DNA from: Syntrophomonadaceae bacterium
GTDB taxonomy: Bacteria; Bacillota; Syntrophomonadia; Syntrophomonadales; Syntrophomonadaceae
Direction of reading: 5' to 3'
Assembly (NCBI GenBank): GCA_030526885.1
Contig: JAUNBV010000069.1
Coordinates: 315-10,040 of the forward strand
Length of the DNA stretch: 9,726 nt
Shown: in pieces, positions 1-5,931 of the stretch
Layout of the letters: the number at the start of each line of letters is the position of its first letter
How positions within the stretch are numbered: the stretch's first letter is position 1
The notes under the pieces: model-generated
What the model saw: only the letters and a program-made list of their open reading frames with translations
Told to the model about the DNA's origin: nothing
Databases searched by the model: none
Program-made: the position numbers and the translations under genes

Positions 1-58
1 AACCGTTTGTAAAGCAATCAAAACATTGATCACAAACCATACGTTTGCGCGCATTCAC
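1..58 (-). CDS. possible start of a cysteine-rich protein, cut by left edge
   Basis: A minus-strand reading frame is open from about position 61 to the left edge. It follows a purine-rich AGGGGG (63-68 on the minus strand) that could be a ribosome site. Possible starts are ATG at 59-61 (only 1 base from the site), GTG at 56-58 (4 bases, used here) or ATG at 38-40. From the GTG, the 19 residues read MNARKRMVCDQCFDCFTNG. They contain Cys-x2-Cys-x2-Cys, which resembles the first part of a metal or Fe-S site, but the fourth cysteine of a ferredoxin motif is absent where expected. I do not recognise the protein. Too little is visible to rule out chance; a real divergent gene would explain the long AT-rich gap as a two-way promoter region. 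Confidence 0.3.
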   Translation of the reverse strand, partial: MNARKRMVCDQCFDCFTNG

Positions 59-61
59 CAT

Positions 62-300
62 TCCCCCTAATATTCTATCTCTTAGTGCAATTTCCTGCCC
101 GTTTTACAAATATCACCAATTCGTGTTCGCCAGTCATATATTCGTGATTATTTTACATATGTTTCTGCTTTTTATGGTTTTTTCCTGCTATCTTATAATT
201 ATTTTCTGATTGCTTCTTTTTGCATTAAAGGGTTCATTTCCATCCAAACGGCTAATTATGACCGTTTATAAGTACAATTATGTCTTAAGGAAAATTTAGC
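62..300. other. AT-rich non-coding leader upstream of the met operon
   Basis: No plausible gene lies here. The stretch is much richer in A and T than the coding DNA to the right. It holds several repeated short words: ATTCGTG at 119-125 and 140-146 (21 bases apart), TTTTACA at 102-108 and 151-157, and TTTCCTGC at 91-98 and 181-188. There is also the inverted repeat AAACGG / CCGTTT at 246-267. It probably carries regulatory sites for the plus-strand promoter and perhaps for a divergent gene. Low base complexity makes some of these repeats expected by chance. Confidence 0.5.
246..267. promoter_or_regulatory. inverted repeat, possible operator
   Basis: AAACGG (246-251) and CCGTTT (262-267) form a perfect 6-base dyad around a 10-base centre, 33 bases upstream of the -35 box of the met promoter. 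The place and symmetry suit an activator site, for example a LysR-type one, but nothing links it to a known regulator. Confidence 0.2.
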
Positions 301-329
301 GTGACATTGCGGCAACAATGTTATATAAT
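301..329 (+). promoter_or_regulatory. housekeeping-type promoter of the met operon
   Basis: GTGACA at 301-306 matches TTGACA at five of six bases. A 17-base spacer follows, then a perfect TATAAT at 324-329. Transcription should begin near 336, about 20 bases before the first stem of the SAM riboswitch, which is the arrangement expected for a riboswitch-led operon. Confidence 0.75.
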
Positions 330-354
330 TTTTGCAATCGAATAAAACATCAGT

Positions 355-467
355 CTTTTATCAAGAGCGGCGGAGGGACTGGCCCGATGAAGCCCGGCAA
401 CAGCTGCGCACCGGTGGCGCGCAGAAATGTGCTAAGTCCAGCAGGAGAATATCCTGAGAGATGAGAG
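355..467 (+). promoter_or_regulatory. SAM-I riboswitch (S-box) aptamer
   Basis: The conserved S-box core is plain to read: a ATCAAGAGCGGCGGAGGGA block (360-378), CTGGCCCGATGAAGCCCGGC (379-398), GTGCTAAGTCCAGCAGGA (430-447) and the closing GAGAGATGAGAG (456-467). The outer stem P1 forms between CTTTTATC (355-362) and GATGAGAG (460-467), 8 pairs with two G-U. S-box RNAs bind S-adenosylmethionine and usually turn off methionine and SAM genes when it is plentiful. The gene downstream is an O-acetylhomoserine sulfhydrylase, which fits. Identification is secure from the core sequence; the regulatory outcome is inferred from the family. Confidence 0.96.
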
Positions 468-516
468 AAGGTGGCGGCATGACATGCGTTCCTTCTTTCC
501 AGGGGGAGCGGTTTTT
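463..516 (+). promoter_or_regulatory. expression platform of the SAM riboswitch
   Basis: GAGAGAAGG (463-471) can pair with CCTTCTTTC (491-499), nine pairs with one G-U, with GCAT/ATGC (477-480, 484-487) stacked inside. Its left arm shares 463-467 with the 3' side of P1, so the two cannot form together: it looks like the SAM-free (antiterminator) fold. When P1 forms, CTTCT (492-496) is free to pair with the G run ending at 508, just before GCGG and TTTTT (512-516). That stem is short and rich in G-U, so it would be a weak terminator. CCTTC could instead pair with GAAGG (533-537) near the metY ribosome site. Mechanism uncertain. Confidence 0.45.
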
Positions 517-538
517 ATTCCTATCATTATTTGAAGGC

Positions 539-543
539 GAGGG
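539..543 (+). promoter_or_regulatory. ribosome binding site deciding the metY start
   Basis: GAGGG lies 7 bases before the ATG at 551. It selects that ATG over the in-frame ATG at 461, which falls inside the 3' side of the riboswitch P1 stem and lacks a suitably placed site. Confidence 0.7.
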
Positions 544-550
544 ACAAAAC

Positions 551-1873
551 ATGGAAGAAAACAACTGGAAAAACGGCACCAAATGCGTGCAAAGCGGCTA
601 TCGGCCCAAGGCAGGGGAGGCCCGTATCCTGCCCCTCTACCAGAGCACAACATTTTTTTACGATGATGCCAACCATGTGGCGGAACTGTTCGACCTCAAA
701 GCGGCGGGACATTTTTACAGCCGCTTGAGCAACCCTACCTGTGAAGGCCTAGAGCAGAAAATAGCGGCGCTGGAAGGCGGGGTAGGTGCTTTGGCGGTAT
801 CATCCGGCCAGTCGGCCTGTATGTATTCCATTCTTAATATATGCCGCAGCGGCCAGCATATCGTGGCCGCCAGCACGCTGTACGGAGGCACTTACACCTT
901 GTTGGCCGGTACGCTGAAACAAATGGGCATCGAGGTGTCCTTCGTGGACCCCGAGGCCGGCGACGACGAAATCCTGGCCGCCTTTCGCCCCGAGACCCGG
1001 GCTCTGTACGGGGAAACCATCGGTAATCCGGGGCTCAATGTGCTGGATTTCGATAAATTTTCCCGTATTGCCCGCCAAGCCGACGTGCCGCTGATAATCG
1101 ACAATACTTTCGGCACCCCTTACTTGTGCCGGCCGCTGGAATTGGGGGCCGATATCGTGCTCCACTCCTCTACCAAGTACCTCGACGGCCACGCCACCAG
1201 CCTGGGAGGCATCATTGTGGACGGCGGCAAATACAACTGGGATAACGGCAAATACCCAGAGCTGTCTCAGCCGGACGCCAGCTATCACGGTATGTGCTAC
1301 ACCGAGGCTTTCGGCCCCGCCGCCTACATTACCAAAGCGCGGGTGCACCTGTTGCGCGATATGGGCAATTGCATGAGCCCCTTTAATGCTTTTCTCACCA
1401 ACTTGGGGGCGGAAACGCTGCACCTGCGTATGCGCCGGCACTGTGACAATGCGCTGGCTTTAGCCGAATGGCTTGAGCGGCAGGAGGCGGTGGCCTGGGT
1501 TAATTATCCCGGCCTGCCCGGCCATCCCAGCTATGAACGAGCGCAGCGCTATCTGCCGCAGGGAGCCAGCGGCGTCATCACCTTCGGCCTTAAACGCGGC
1601 GCGGAAGCCGGCAAACGCTTTATCAACCGCGTCAAGCTGGCGGCGCTGGTGGTACATGTGGGCGACGCCCGCTCCTGTGTGCTGCACCCGGCCAGCACCA
1701 CCCACCGGCAGCTCAGCGAGGAGGAGCAGATCGCCTCCGGGGTGAGGCCGGAAATGGTGCGGGTCTCTGTCGGCATCGAGGATGTCGAAGATATCATCGC
1801 CGATTTTGCCCAGGCACTGGGCGAGGCGAATTCTACGGGCAAAAAGCCCCTATTTCGACCGTTAACGCTATAA
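551..1873 (+). CDS. metY: O-acetylhomoserine sulfhydrylase (PLP enzyme)
   Basis: Catalyses O-acetylhomoserine + sulfide to homocysteine + acetate, in the cytosol, the sulfur-entry step of direct methionine synthesis. The 440-residue protein is a full-length member of the Cys/Met-metabolism PLP family (fold type I). Visible landmarks: tyrosine/arginine phosphate-binding segment YSRLSNPT (56-63), SSGQSA (84-89), PLP-ring aspartate in IIDNTFGTP (D184), Schiff-base lysine in HSSTKYLDGH (K209), HPASTTHRQLS (379-389), and the substrate-carboxylate arginine in VRVSVGIED (R404). The long form, with the extra loop after the lysine, fits MetY better than cystathionine synthase or lyase. First gene after the SAM-I riboswitch, with metA 31 bases on. 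The family also contains O-succinylhomoserine enzymes; the acetyl-type MetA next door favours the acetyl substrate. An upstream in-frame ATG at 461 is rejected because it lies in the riboswitch. Confidence 0.95.
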   Translation: MEENNWKNGTKCVQSGYRPKAGEARILPLYQSTTFFYDDANHVAELFDLKAAGHFYSRLSNPTCEGLEQKIAALEGGVGALAVSSGQSACMYSILNICRSGQHIVAASTLYGGTYTLLAGTLKQMGIEVSFVDPEAGDDEILAAFRPETRALYGETIGNPGLNVLDFDKFSRIARQADVPLIIDNTFGTPYLCRPLELGADIVLHSSTKYLDGHATSLGGIIVDGGKYNWDNGKYPELSQPDASYHGMCYTEAFGPAAYITKARVHLLRDMGNCMSPFNAFLTNLGAETLHLRMRRHCDNALALAEWLERQEAVAWVNYPGLPGHPSYERAQRYLPQGASGVITFGLKRGAEAGKRFINRVKLAALVVHVGDARSCVLHPASTTHRQLSEEEQIASGVRPEMVRVSVGIEDVEDIIADFAQALGEANSTGKKPLFRPLTL

Positions 1874-1904
1874 CCCATATTTCTAATGAACGAGGAGGTA
1901 AACT

Positions 1905-2822
1905 ATGCCTATAATTATCCCGCAAAATCTCCCCGCTGCCGGCATCCTGGAGCGCGAAAACATTTTTGTGATGAATAAGCCCCGCGCTGTGGCGCAGGAC
2001 ATTCGTCCCCTGCGCATCGGCATCCTAAACCTGATGCCGCAGAAAAGCGTCACCGAAACTCAATTGTTTCGGCTTTTGTCCAACTTCCCGCTGCAAATCG
2101 AGGTGGTGCTCATCCATACCGCGAGCTACACCGGCCAAAACACGCCCGGCGAACATCTGGCATCCTTCTATACCACTTTCGCCGAGGTGAAAAACACCAA
2201 GTTCGACGGCATGATCATCACCGGCGCCCCAGTGGAAAAGTTGCGCTTCGGCGATGTTCAATATTGGCAGGAATTGAAAGAGATCATGGAGTATACTAAG
2301 CATCATGTGCAGTCCACCCTGCATATCTGCTGGGCGGCGCAGGCGGCGCTGTACTATCATTACGGGGTGCACAATTATATGCTGCCCGAGAAGATGTTTG
2401 GCGTATTCCCCCATACAATGCTCAGCCCCCGCTGCCAACTGCTGCGCGGTTTTGACGATGTTTTCTATGTGCCTCATTCCCGCCATACCGAAGTGCGGCG
2501 GGAGGAAATTCTGACGGTACCGGAGCTTCAGCTGCTGGCCGAATCGGAACAGGCCGGGGTCTATCTGGTGGCCAGCCGCGACGGGCGGCAGATATTTGTC
2601 ACCGGGCATGGCGAGTATGACGCCGATAATTTGCATCAGGAATACGAGCGCGACCTCAGCCAGGGACTGGGCATCGCGCCACCGATAAATTATTATCCCG
2701 ATGACAATCCGAAGCAGAGCCCGCAGGTGCGCTGGCGCAGCCACGCCAACTTGCTGTTTGCCAACTGGCTGAATTATTACGTTTATCAGGTAACACCTTA
2801 CGATATCGAAAGCATCTATTGA
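1905..2822 (+). CDS. metA: homoserine O-acetyltransferase, MetA type
   Basis: Activates homoserine with acetyl-CoA to make O-acetylhomoserine, the substrate of MetY upstream. The 305 residues align end to end with MetA (HTS family, class I glutamine-amidotransferase-like fold), from MPIIIPQNLPA to the WRSHANLLFANWLNYYVYQ block near the C-terminus. The catalytic set is intact: Cys142 in HICWAAQAA, His235 and Glu237 in VTGHGEYDA. Position 111, in ITGAPVEKLRF, is glutamate. In this family Glu111 goes with acetyl-CoA (as in Bacillus cereus) and Gly111 with succinyl-CoA (as in E. coli), so I call an acetyltransferase despite the common 'succinyltransferase' label. GAGGAGG sits 6 bases before the start codon. 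Its stop overlaps the ribosome site of the next gene, implying translational coupling. Confidence 0.95.
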   Translation: MPIIIPQNLPAAGILERENIFVMNKPRAVAQDIRPLRIGILNLMPQKSVTETQLFRLLSNFPLQIEVVLIHTASYTGQNTPGEHLASFYTTFAEVKNTKFDGMIITGAPVEKLRFGDVQYWQELKEIMEYTKHHVQSTLHICWAAQAALYYHYGVHNYMLPEKMFGVFPHTMLSPRCQLLRGFDDVFYVPHSRHTEVRREEILTVPELQLLAESEQAGVYLVASRDGRQIFVTGHGEYDADNLHQEYERDLSQGLGIAPPINYYPDDNPKQSPQVRWRSHANLLFANWLNYYVYQVTPYDIESIY

Positions 2823-2826
2823 GGAG
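2821..2826 (+). promoter_or_regulatory. ribosome binding site overlapping the metA stop
   Basis: GAGGAG starts inside the TGA stop of metA (2820-2822). It is 8 bases from ATG 2835 but only 2 from the in-frame ATG at 2829, so 2835 is the better start for the CoA-transferase alpha subunit. Confidence 0.65.
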
Positions 2827-2834
2827 CGATGAAC

Positions 2835-3812
2835 ATGGCTAAACCACAGATCATATCTTTGCAGGAGGCGGTAGCGCTGATCCCGGACGGCGCCTGCATA
2901 ACCTTTTCCGGCTTCACCATCTGGCGCCGTCCTATGGCCGCCGTGTATGAAATGATCCGGCAGGGCAAAAGAAACCTTCATCTGGCGGAACTGGGCGGCG
3001 GAACCCACAGCGAGTTGCTGATCGGGGCAGGCTGCGTAAAAATATGGGAATCAAGCTGGATGGGACATGAAATGTACGGCAAGATGGGCGCCAATCTGGC
3101 CCGCAAAGCCGAGCGCGGCGAAATCATTATCGAGGATTACAGCCTCATGCATATGCTGGCCCGGCTCACCGCCGGCAGCATGGGATTGCCCTATATGCCG
3201 TCCTACGCTTCGATGGGCACCGATATATTGAATCCCGCTTACGATAATCTGGGTCAGTTGGGGCTGCGCGACGGCAGCAATCCCAAAATACCGAACAAAA
3301 AGTATGAGATAGTAAGGGATAATTTCTATGACAGCGAACTGCTGCACCTCCCCGCCGTCAACCCCGACTGGTGCATTGCGGCGGTACAGACCGTGGGCGA
3401 GGAAGGTACGGTACGCATCTCGGGTCAGGTGTACGTGGATTCCGAAGCCACCAAAGCATCCGATAAGGTAATCGTACTGGCGGAAAACATCGTGCCGGAG
3501 GAATACCTTAGGCGCGAGCCTACCCAGAACCATATTCCCGGTTATCAGATCGACTATATCGTGGATATGCCCTGGGCAGCGCACCCCACCGGTTCCTTCG
3601 GCCATTATGAGACCGACGGCGCCTTCATCGGCGAGCTTTACCAAGCCAGCCGCCGACAGGAAACCATGGACCAATGGCTGCGGGAATGGGTGTATGATAT
3701 ACCCGACCACGCAGCTTATCTGGACAAGCTGGGGGTAGCCCGGCTGGAAGCGCTCAGGGCCAACCCGGTTTTGGGTTATTCCAATCGAGTGAAAAGGGGG
3801 ACGCGCGCATGA
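2835..3812 (+). CDS. gctA: CoA-transferase alpha subunit, glutaconate CoA-transferase type
   Basis: Large subunit of a family I CoA transferase, which moves CoA between an acyl-CoA and a free carboxylate. The 325 residues are close to the 320 of Acidaminococcus GctA and share its blocks from start to end: SGFT (25-28), GTVRISG (191-197), RREPTQNHIPG (226-236), AHPTGSFGHY (249-258), EWVYDIPDH (284-292) and YLDKLG...RLEAL followed by PVLGY near the C-terminus. The acyl donor and acceptor cannot be read from the sequence; glutaconate is only the name of the nearest characterised relative. No terminator separates it from metA, and it shares the SAM-controlled transcript. Its stop overlaps the next start (ATGA, 3809-3812). 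The related IpdAB ring hydrolases share the fold, but the beta subunit here keeps the transferase glutamate. Confidence 0.85.
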   Translation: MAKPQIISLQEAVALIPDGACITFSGFTIWRRPMAAVYEMIRQGKRNLHLAELGGGTHSELLIGAGCVKIWESSWMGHEMYGKMGANLARKAERGEIIIEDYSLMHMLARLTAGSMGLPYMPSYASMGTDILNPAYDNLGQLGLRDGSNPKIPNKKYEIVRDNFYDSELLHLPAVNPDWCIAAVQTVGEEGTVRISGQVYVDSEATKASDKVIVLAENIVPEEYLRREPTQNHIPGYQIDYIVDMPWAAHPTGSFGHYETDGAFIGELYQASRRQETMDQWLREWVYDIPDHAAYLDKLGVARLEALRANPVLGYSNRVKRGTRA

Positions 3813-4621
3813 ATACTATGAACGATTATGTCGGACCGGGAGATTTCAAGCCGATTGATTTGCTGGCTGTGGCTGCGGCCCGCGAAGTAAGGGACGGCGA
3901 CATAGTATTTGCCGGGACTGGCCTGCCCATGCTGGCTATAGCCCTGGCCCAGCTCACCACCGCGCCCAATGCCGTGTGCATCTATGAGGCGGGGAGCGTG
4001 GACGGGCGCCCTATTTCCATCCCCACCTCCGTGGGCGATGCCCGTTGCAGCTACCAAGCCGCCATCGCTTCCGGCACCTTTGATGTGACCAATCAATTGC
4101 AGCGCGGCGTGGTTGATCTGGCATTTCTGGGCGGCGCGGAAATAGACCGCTACGGCAACGTCAACACCACCGCCATTGGCCGCTACGGCCTAATCCCGCA
4201 AAAACGATTGCCCGGCGGGGGCGGCAATTCCGACATAAATTCGCTGGCCCGCCGCACCGTGTTCACCATGGTGCAGGAAAAGCGCCGTTTTAAGGAAAAC
4301 GTGGACTTCATAACCTCCCCCGGCTGGCGCATACCCAAATGGCCGGGCGGCGAAATGGTGCCCAAAGCCGAGGTCTATAACAAGGCCATGCGCGGCGGGC
4401 CATCCGCCGTAATCAGCGATATGGGGGTATTCTATTTCGACGCCGACGGCGAGATGTATCTGGATACCGTACACCCCGGCTTTACGCCGGAGCAAGTGCG
4501 CGATAATTGCAGTTTCGACTTGAATATTTCACGGGTGAAAGGCGAAACCCTGCCCCCCACCCGCCATGAGTTGGAATTGCTGTATAAGACCATCGATCCC
4601 GAAGGGATTTTCCTGCCGTAA
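3809..4621 (+). CDS. gctB: CoA-transferase beta subunit, glutaconate CoA-transferase type
   Basis: Small subunit of the pair, 270 residues against 266 in Acidaminococcus GctB. It carries the glycine loop AGTGLP (35-40), the segment CIYEAGSVDGRP whose Glu60 aligns with the catalytic glutamate of GctB (the residue that forms the glutamyl-CoA thioester), PTSVGD (72-77), FLGGAEIDRYGNVN (106-119), the glycine-rich PGGGGN (135-140) and SPGW (170-173). These make an active CoA transferase likely. AAGGGGG (3794-3800) is 8 bases before the ATG, and the 4-base overlap with gctA implies coupled translation at equal dose. It is the last gene of the met operon; its TAA directly abuts the stop of the convergent folD, leaving no room for a separate terminator. 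Substrate unknown. Confidence 0.87.
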   Translation: MNTMNDYVGPGDFKPIDLLAVAAAREVRDGDIVFAGTGLPMLAIALAQLTTAPNAVCIYEAGSVDGRPISIPTSVGDARCSYQAAIASGTFDVTNQLQRGVVDLAFLGGAEIDRYGNVNTTAIGRYGLIPQKRLPGGGGNSDINSLARRTVFTMVQEKRRFKENVDFITSPGWRIPKWPGGEMVPKAEVYNKAMRGGPSAVISDMGVFYFDADGEMYLDTVHPGFTPEQVRDNCSFDLNISRVKGETLPPTRHELELLYKTIDPEGIFLP

Positions 4622-5440
4622 TCAGGATATTCCCGCCAGGATCAACAGATTGTCGAACAGCTCCGGTACGGTGATGCTGCCTACCCCACCGGGCACCGCG
4701 CTAAGGATGGCGGCCTTTTCCGCTACGGCAGGGTGTGCATCGCCATGCATTTTACCGTTTTCATCAAAGCTGGTGCCCACGTCGATGACAATGCTCTCCG
4801 GACGCACCATGTCCACGGTCACCAAGCCGATGTGTCCCGTGGCCGAAACTATGATGTCCGCCGCCAGCGTTTCTTGCTTCAGGTTGCGGGTACGGCTGTG
4901 ACACAGCGTGACGGTGGCGTCCTCATCCATCAGCATCATGCTCAGGGGCGCGCCCACGATGCGGCTGCGCCCGATAACGCATATTTTCCGCCCCGCTAAG
5001 GAAATATCGTGCTCTTTCAGGATGCGTACCACCGCCTTGGGGGTACAGGGCTTCACCACCCCGCAGCGTTCCAGCAAGCGCCCCTGATTTACGTGCTGCA
5101 CCCCTTCGGCATCCTTGGCCGGGCTAATGCGCTGAATAATGCGCTCCGCGCTCAAGCCCTCCGGCAGCGGGGCATGAATCATGATGCCATGGATGGAGGA
5201 GGCGCCGTTCAACTCGTCTATGGCGTTTATCACCGTATCTTCGGGCACATTATGCGCCAGATGCACAAAGCGGCACCGCACGCCCAACTCCTGCCCATAC
5301 TTCATCACCGAGCGGACATAGGCCAGGGAAGCCGGATCGTCGCCCACGCATACGATGGCCAGGCCCAGCGCATGAGCTTTAAAAGCTTCCTTGAGGCGCA
5401 CTGTCATCCGCGCCCTGATTTCCTTGCCGTAAATAAGCAT
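4622..5440 (-). CDS. folD: FolD-like methylenetetrahydrofolate dehydrogenase/cyclohydrolase, divergent active site
   Basis: FolD interconverts methylene-, methenyl- and formyl-tetrahydrofolate in one-carbon metabolism. This 272-residue protein has the family layout: GDDPASLAYV (33-42), GIMIHAPLPEG (85-95), the nucleotide-binding GRSRIVGAPLSMML (157-170), CHSRT (180-184) and the C-terminal signature PGGVGSITVPELFDNLL (250-266). Against E. coli FolD, Tyr50 is kept (Tyr41), but Lys54 is Val45, Gln98 is His89 and Asp121 is Glu112. Lys54 and Gln98 are central to the cyclohydrolase step, so this may be a dehydrogenase only, or act on another substrate. The N-terminus is also somewhat short. AGGGGG precedes the start by about 10 bases and overlaps the stop of yraN, 14 bases upstream. 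Family membership is sure; the standard two-step activity is doubtful. Confidence 0.88.
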   Translation of the reverse strand: MLIYGKEIRARMTVRLKEAFKAHALGLAIVCVGDDPASLAYVRSVMKYGQELGVRCRFVHLAHNVPEDTVINAIDELNGASSIHGIMIHAPLPEGLSAERIIQRISPAKDAEGVQHVNQGRLLERCGVVKPCTPKAVVRILKEHDISLAGRKICVIGRSRIVGAPLSMMLMDEDATVTLCHSRTRNLKQETLAADIIVSATGHIGLVTVDMVRPESIVIDVGTSFDENGKMHGDAHPAVAEKAAILSAVPGGVGSITVPELFDNLLILAGIS

Positions 5441-5454
5441 GTTCTCTTGTCCCC

Positions 5455-5805
5455 CTAAAACGCGTTTTTTATATGGCTTAGTTTTGGCTCTTCACCGGTC
5501 AACAAAATGCTGACGACGTCAAAGCGCAGATCCCTCCGATACATCTGCTGCTCCCGCAGCCAGTGCATGGCCACCCGGCGGATGGTGTCCTGCTTCCTGA
5601 GCGTCACCGCCTCCTCCGGGCTGCCAAAGGTCAGGCTGCGGCGGGTCTTTACCTCCACGAACACCAAGGTGCGGCCCACTTCGCATATAATATCGATCTC
5701 GCCCTCGCGGCAACGGTAATTACGCGTAAGGATCAAATATCCCTGCGCCTGCAAATATGACGCCGCCAATTCTTCACCCTGTCTGCCCAATGCCTGCTTT
5801 ATCAT
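5455..5805 (-). CDS. yraN: YraN/UPF0102 family nuclease-fold protein
   Basis: Small conserved protein of 116 residues with a PD-(D/E)XK nuclease-like core. Visible family motifs: GRQGEELAASYLQAQGY (7-23), ILTRNYRCREGEIDII (25-40) holding Glu36 and Asp38, and LVFVEVKTRRS (47-57) holding Glu51 and Lys53, the likely metal and catalytic residues. The biological role is not settled; the fold suggests action on branched or recombining DNA. AAGAGG stands 7 bases before the ATG. It lies downstream of rnhB, a common neighbour in Bacillota, and 14 bases before folD, so yraN and folD are surely co-transcribed. A 126-base gap to rnhB might hold a separate promoter, though I could not identify a convincing one. 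Confidence 0.92.
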   Translation of the reverse strand: MIKQALGRQGEELAASYLQAQGYLILTRNYRCREGEIDIICEVGRTLVFVEVKTRRSLTFGSPEEAVTLRKQDTIRRVAMHWLREQQMYRRDLRFDVVSILLTGEEPKLSHIKNAF

Positions 5806-5931
5806 AAATAACCTCTTTTTAAGTTGTCACTTACCTCAAGGGGGCTTGGTTTCCATGACTCATCTATCACAACGGTTGTGTGATAATCTGTAGGTCACAA
5901 ATACCTTGGGGGATGACGCGCAACTGAAAAC
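5806..5931. other. rnhB-yraN intergenic region with short dyads
   Basis: This is the only sizeable gap inside the minus-strand gene set. It holds ATCACA (5866-5871) paired with TGTGAT (5879-5884), a further TCACA (5895-5899) facing TGTGA (5879-5883), and CAAG-GGGG-CTTG (5837-5848). No T run follows any of these on the minus strand, so they are not standard terminators. No clear -35/-10 pair was found. Confidence 0.4.

Noticed and set aside
461..550. Upstream in-frame ATG giving metY a 30-residue extension
   Set aside because: The ATG lies in the P1 stem of the SAM riboswitch, the extra residues match nothing in the family, and ATG 551 has a well-placed GAGGG.
800..1441. 213-codon minus-strand frame inside metY
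   Set aside because: Opposite the PLP-binding core of metY; no ribosome site or known motif.
2025..3008. 327-codon minus-strand frame across metA and gctA
   Set aside because: It is opposite two clearly recognisable genes and crosses their boundary; the residue pattern (rich in H, Q, R, G) is typical of an antisense shadow.
3051..3710. 219-codon minus-strand frame inside gctA
   Set aside because: Antisense shadow of a gene with clear homology to GctA.
2835..4621. IpdAB-type ring hydrolase instead of CoA transferase
   Set aside because: The pair aligns end to end with GctA and GctB, and Glu60 stands where the transferase glutamate is; a hydrolase remains a minor possibility.
5879..5899. CRP/FNR-like operator TGTGA...TCACA
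   Set aside because: The centre is 11 bases, whereas CRP-type sites need about 6, and there is no matching promoter.
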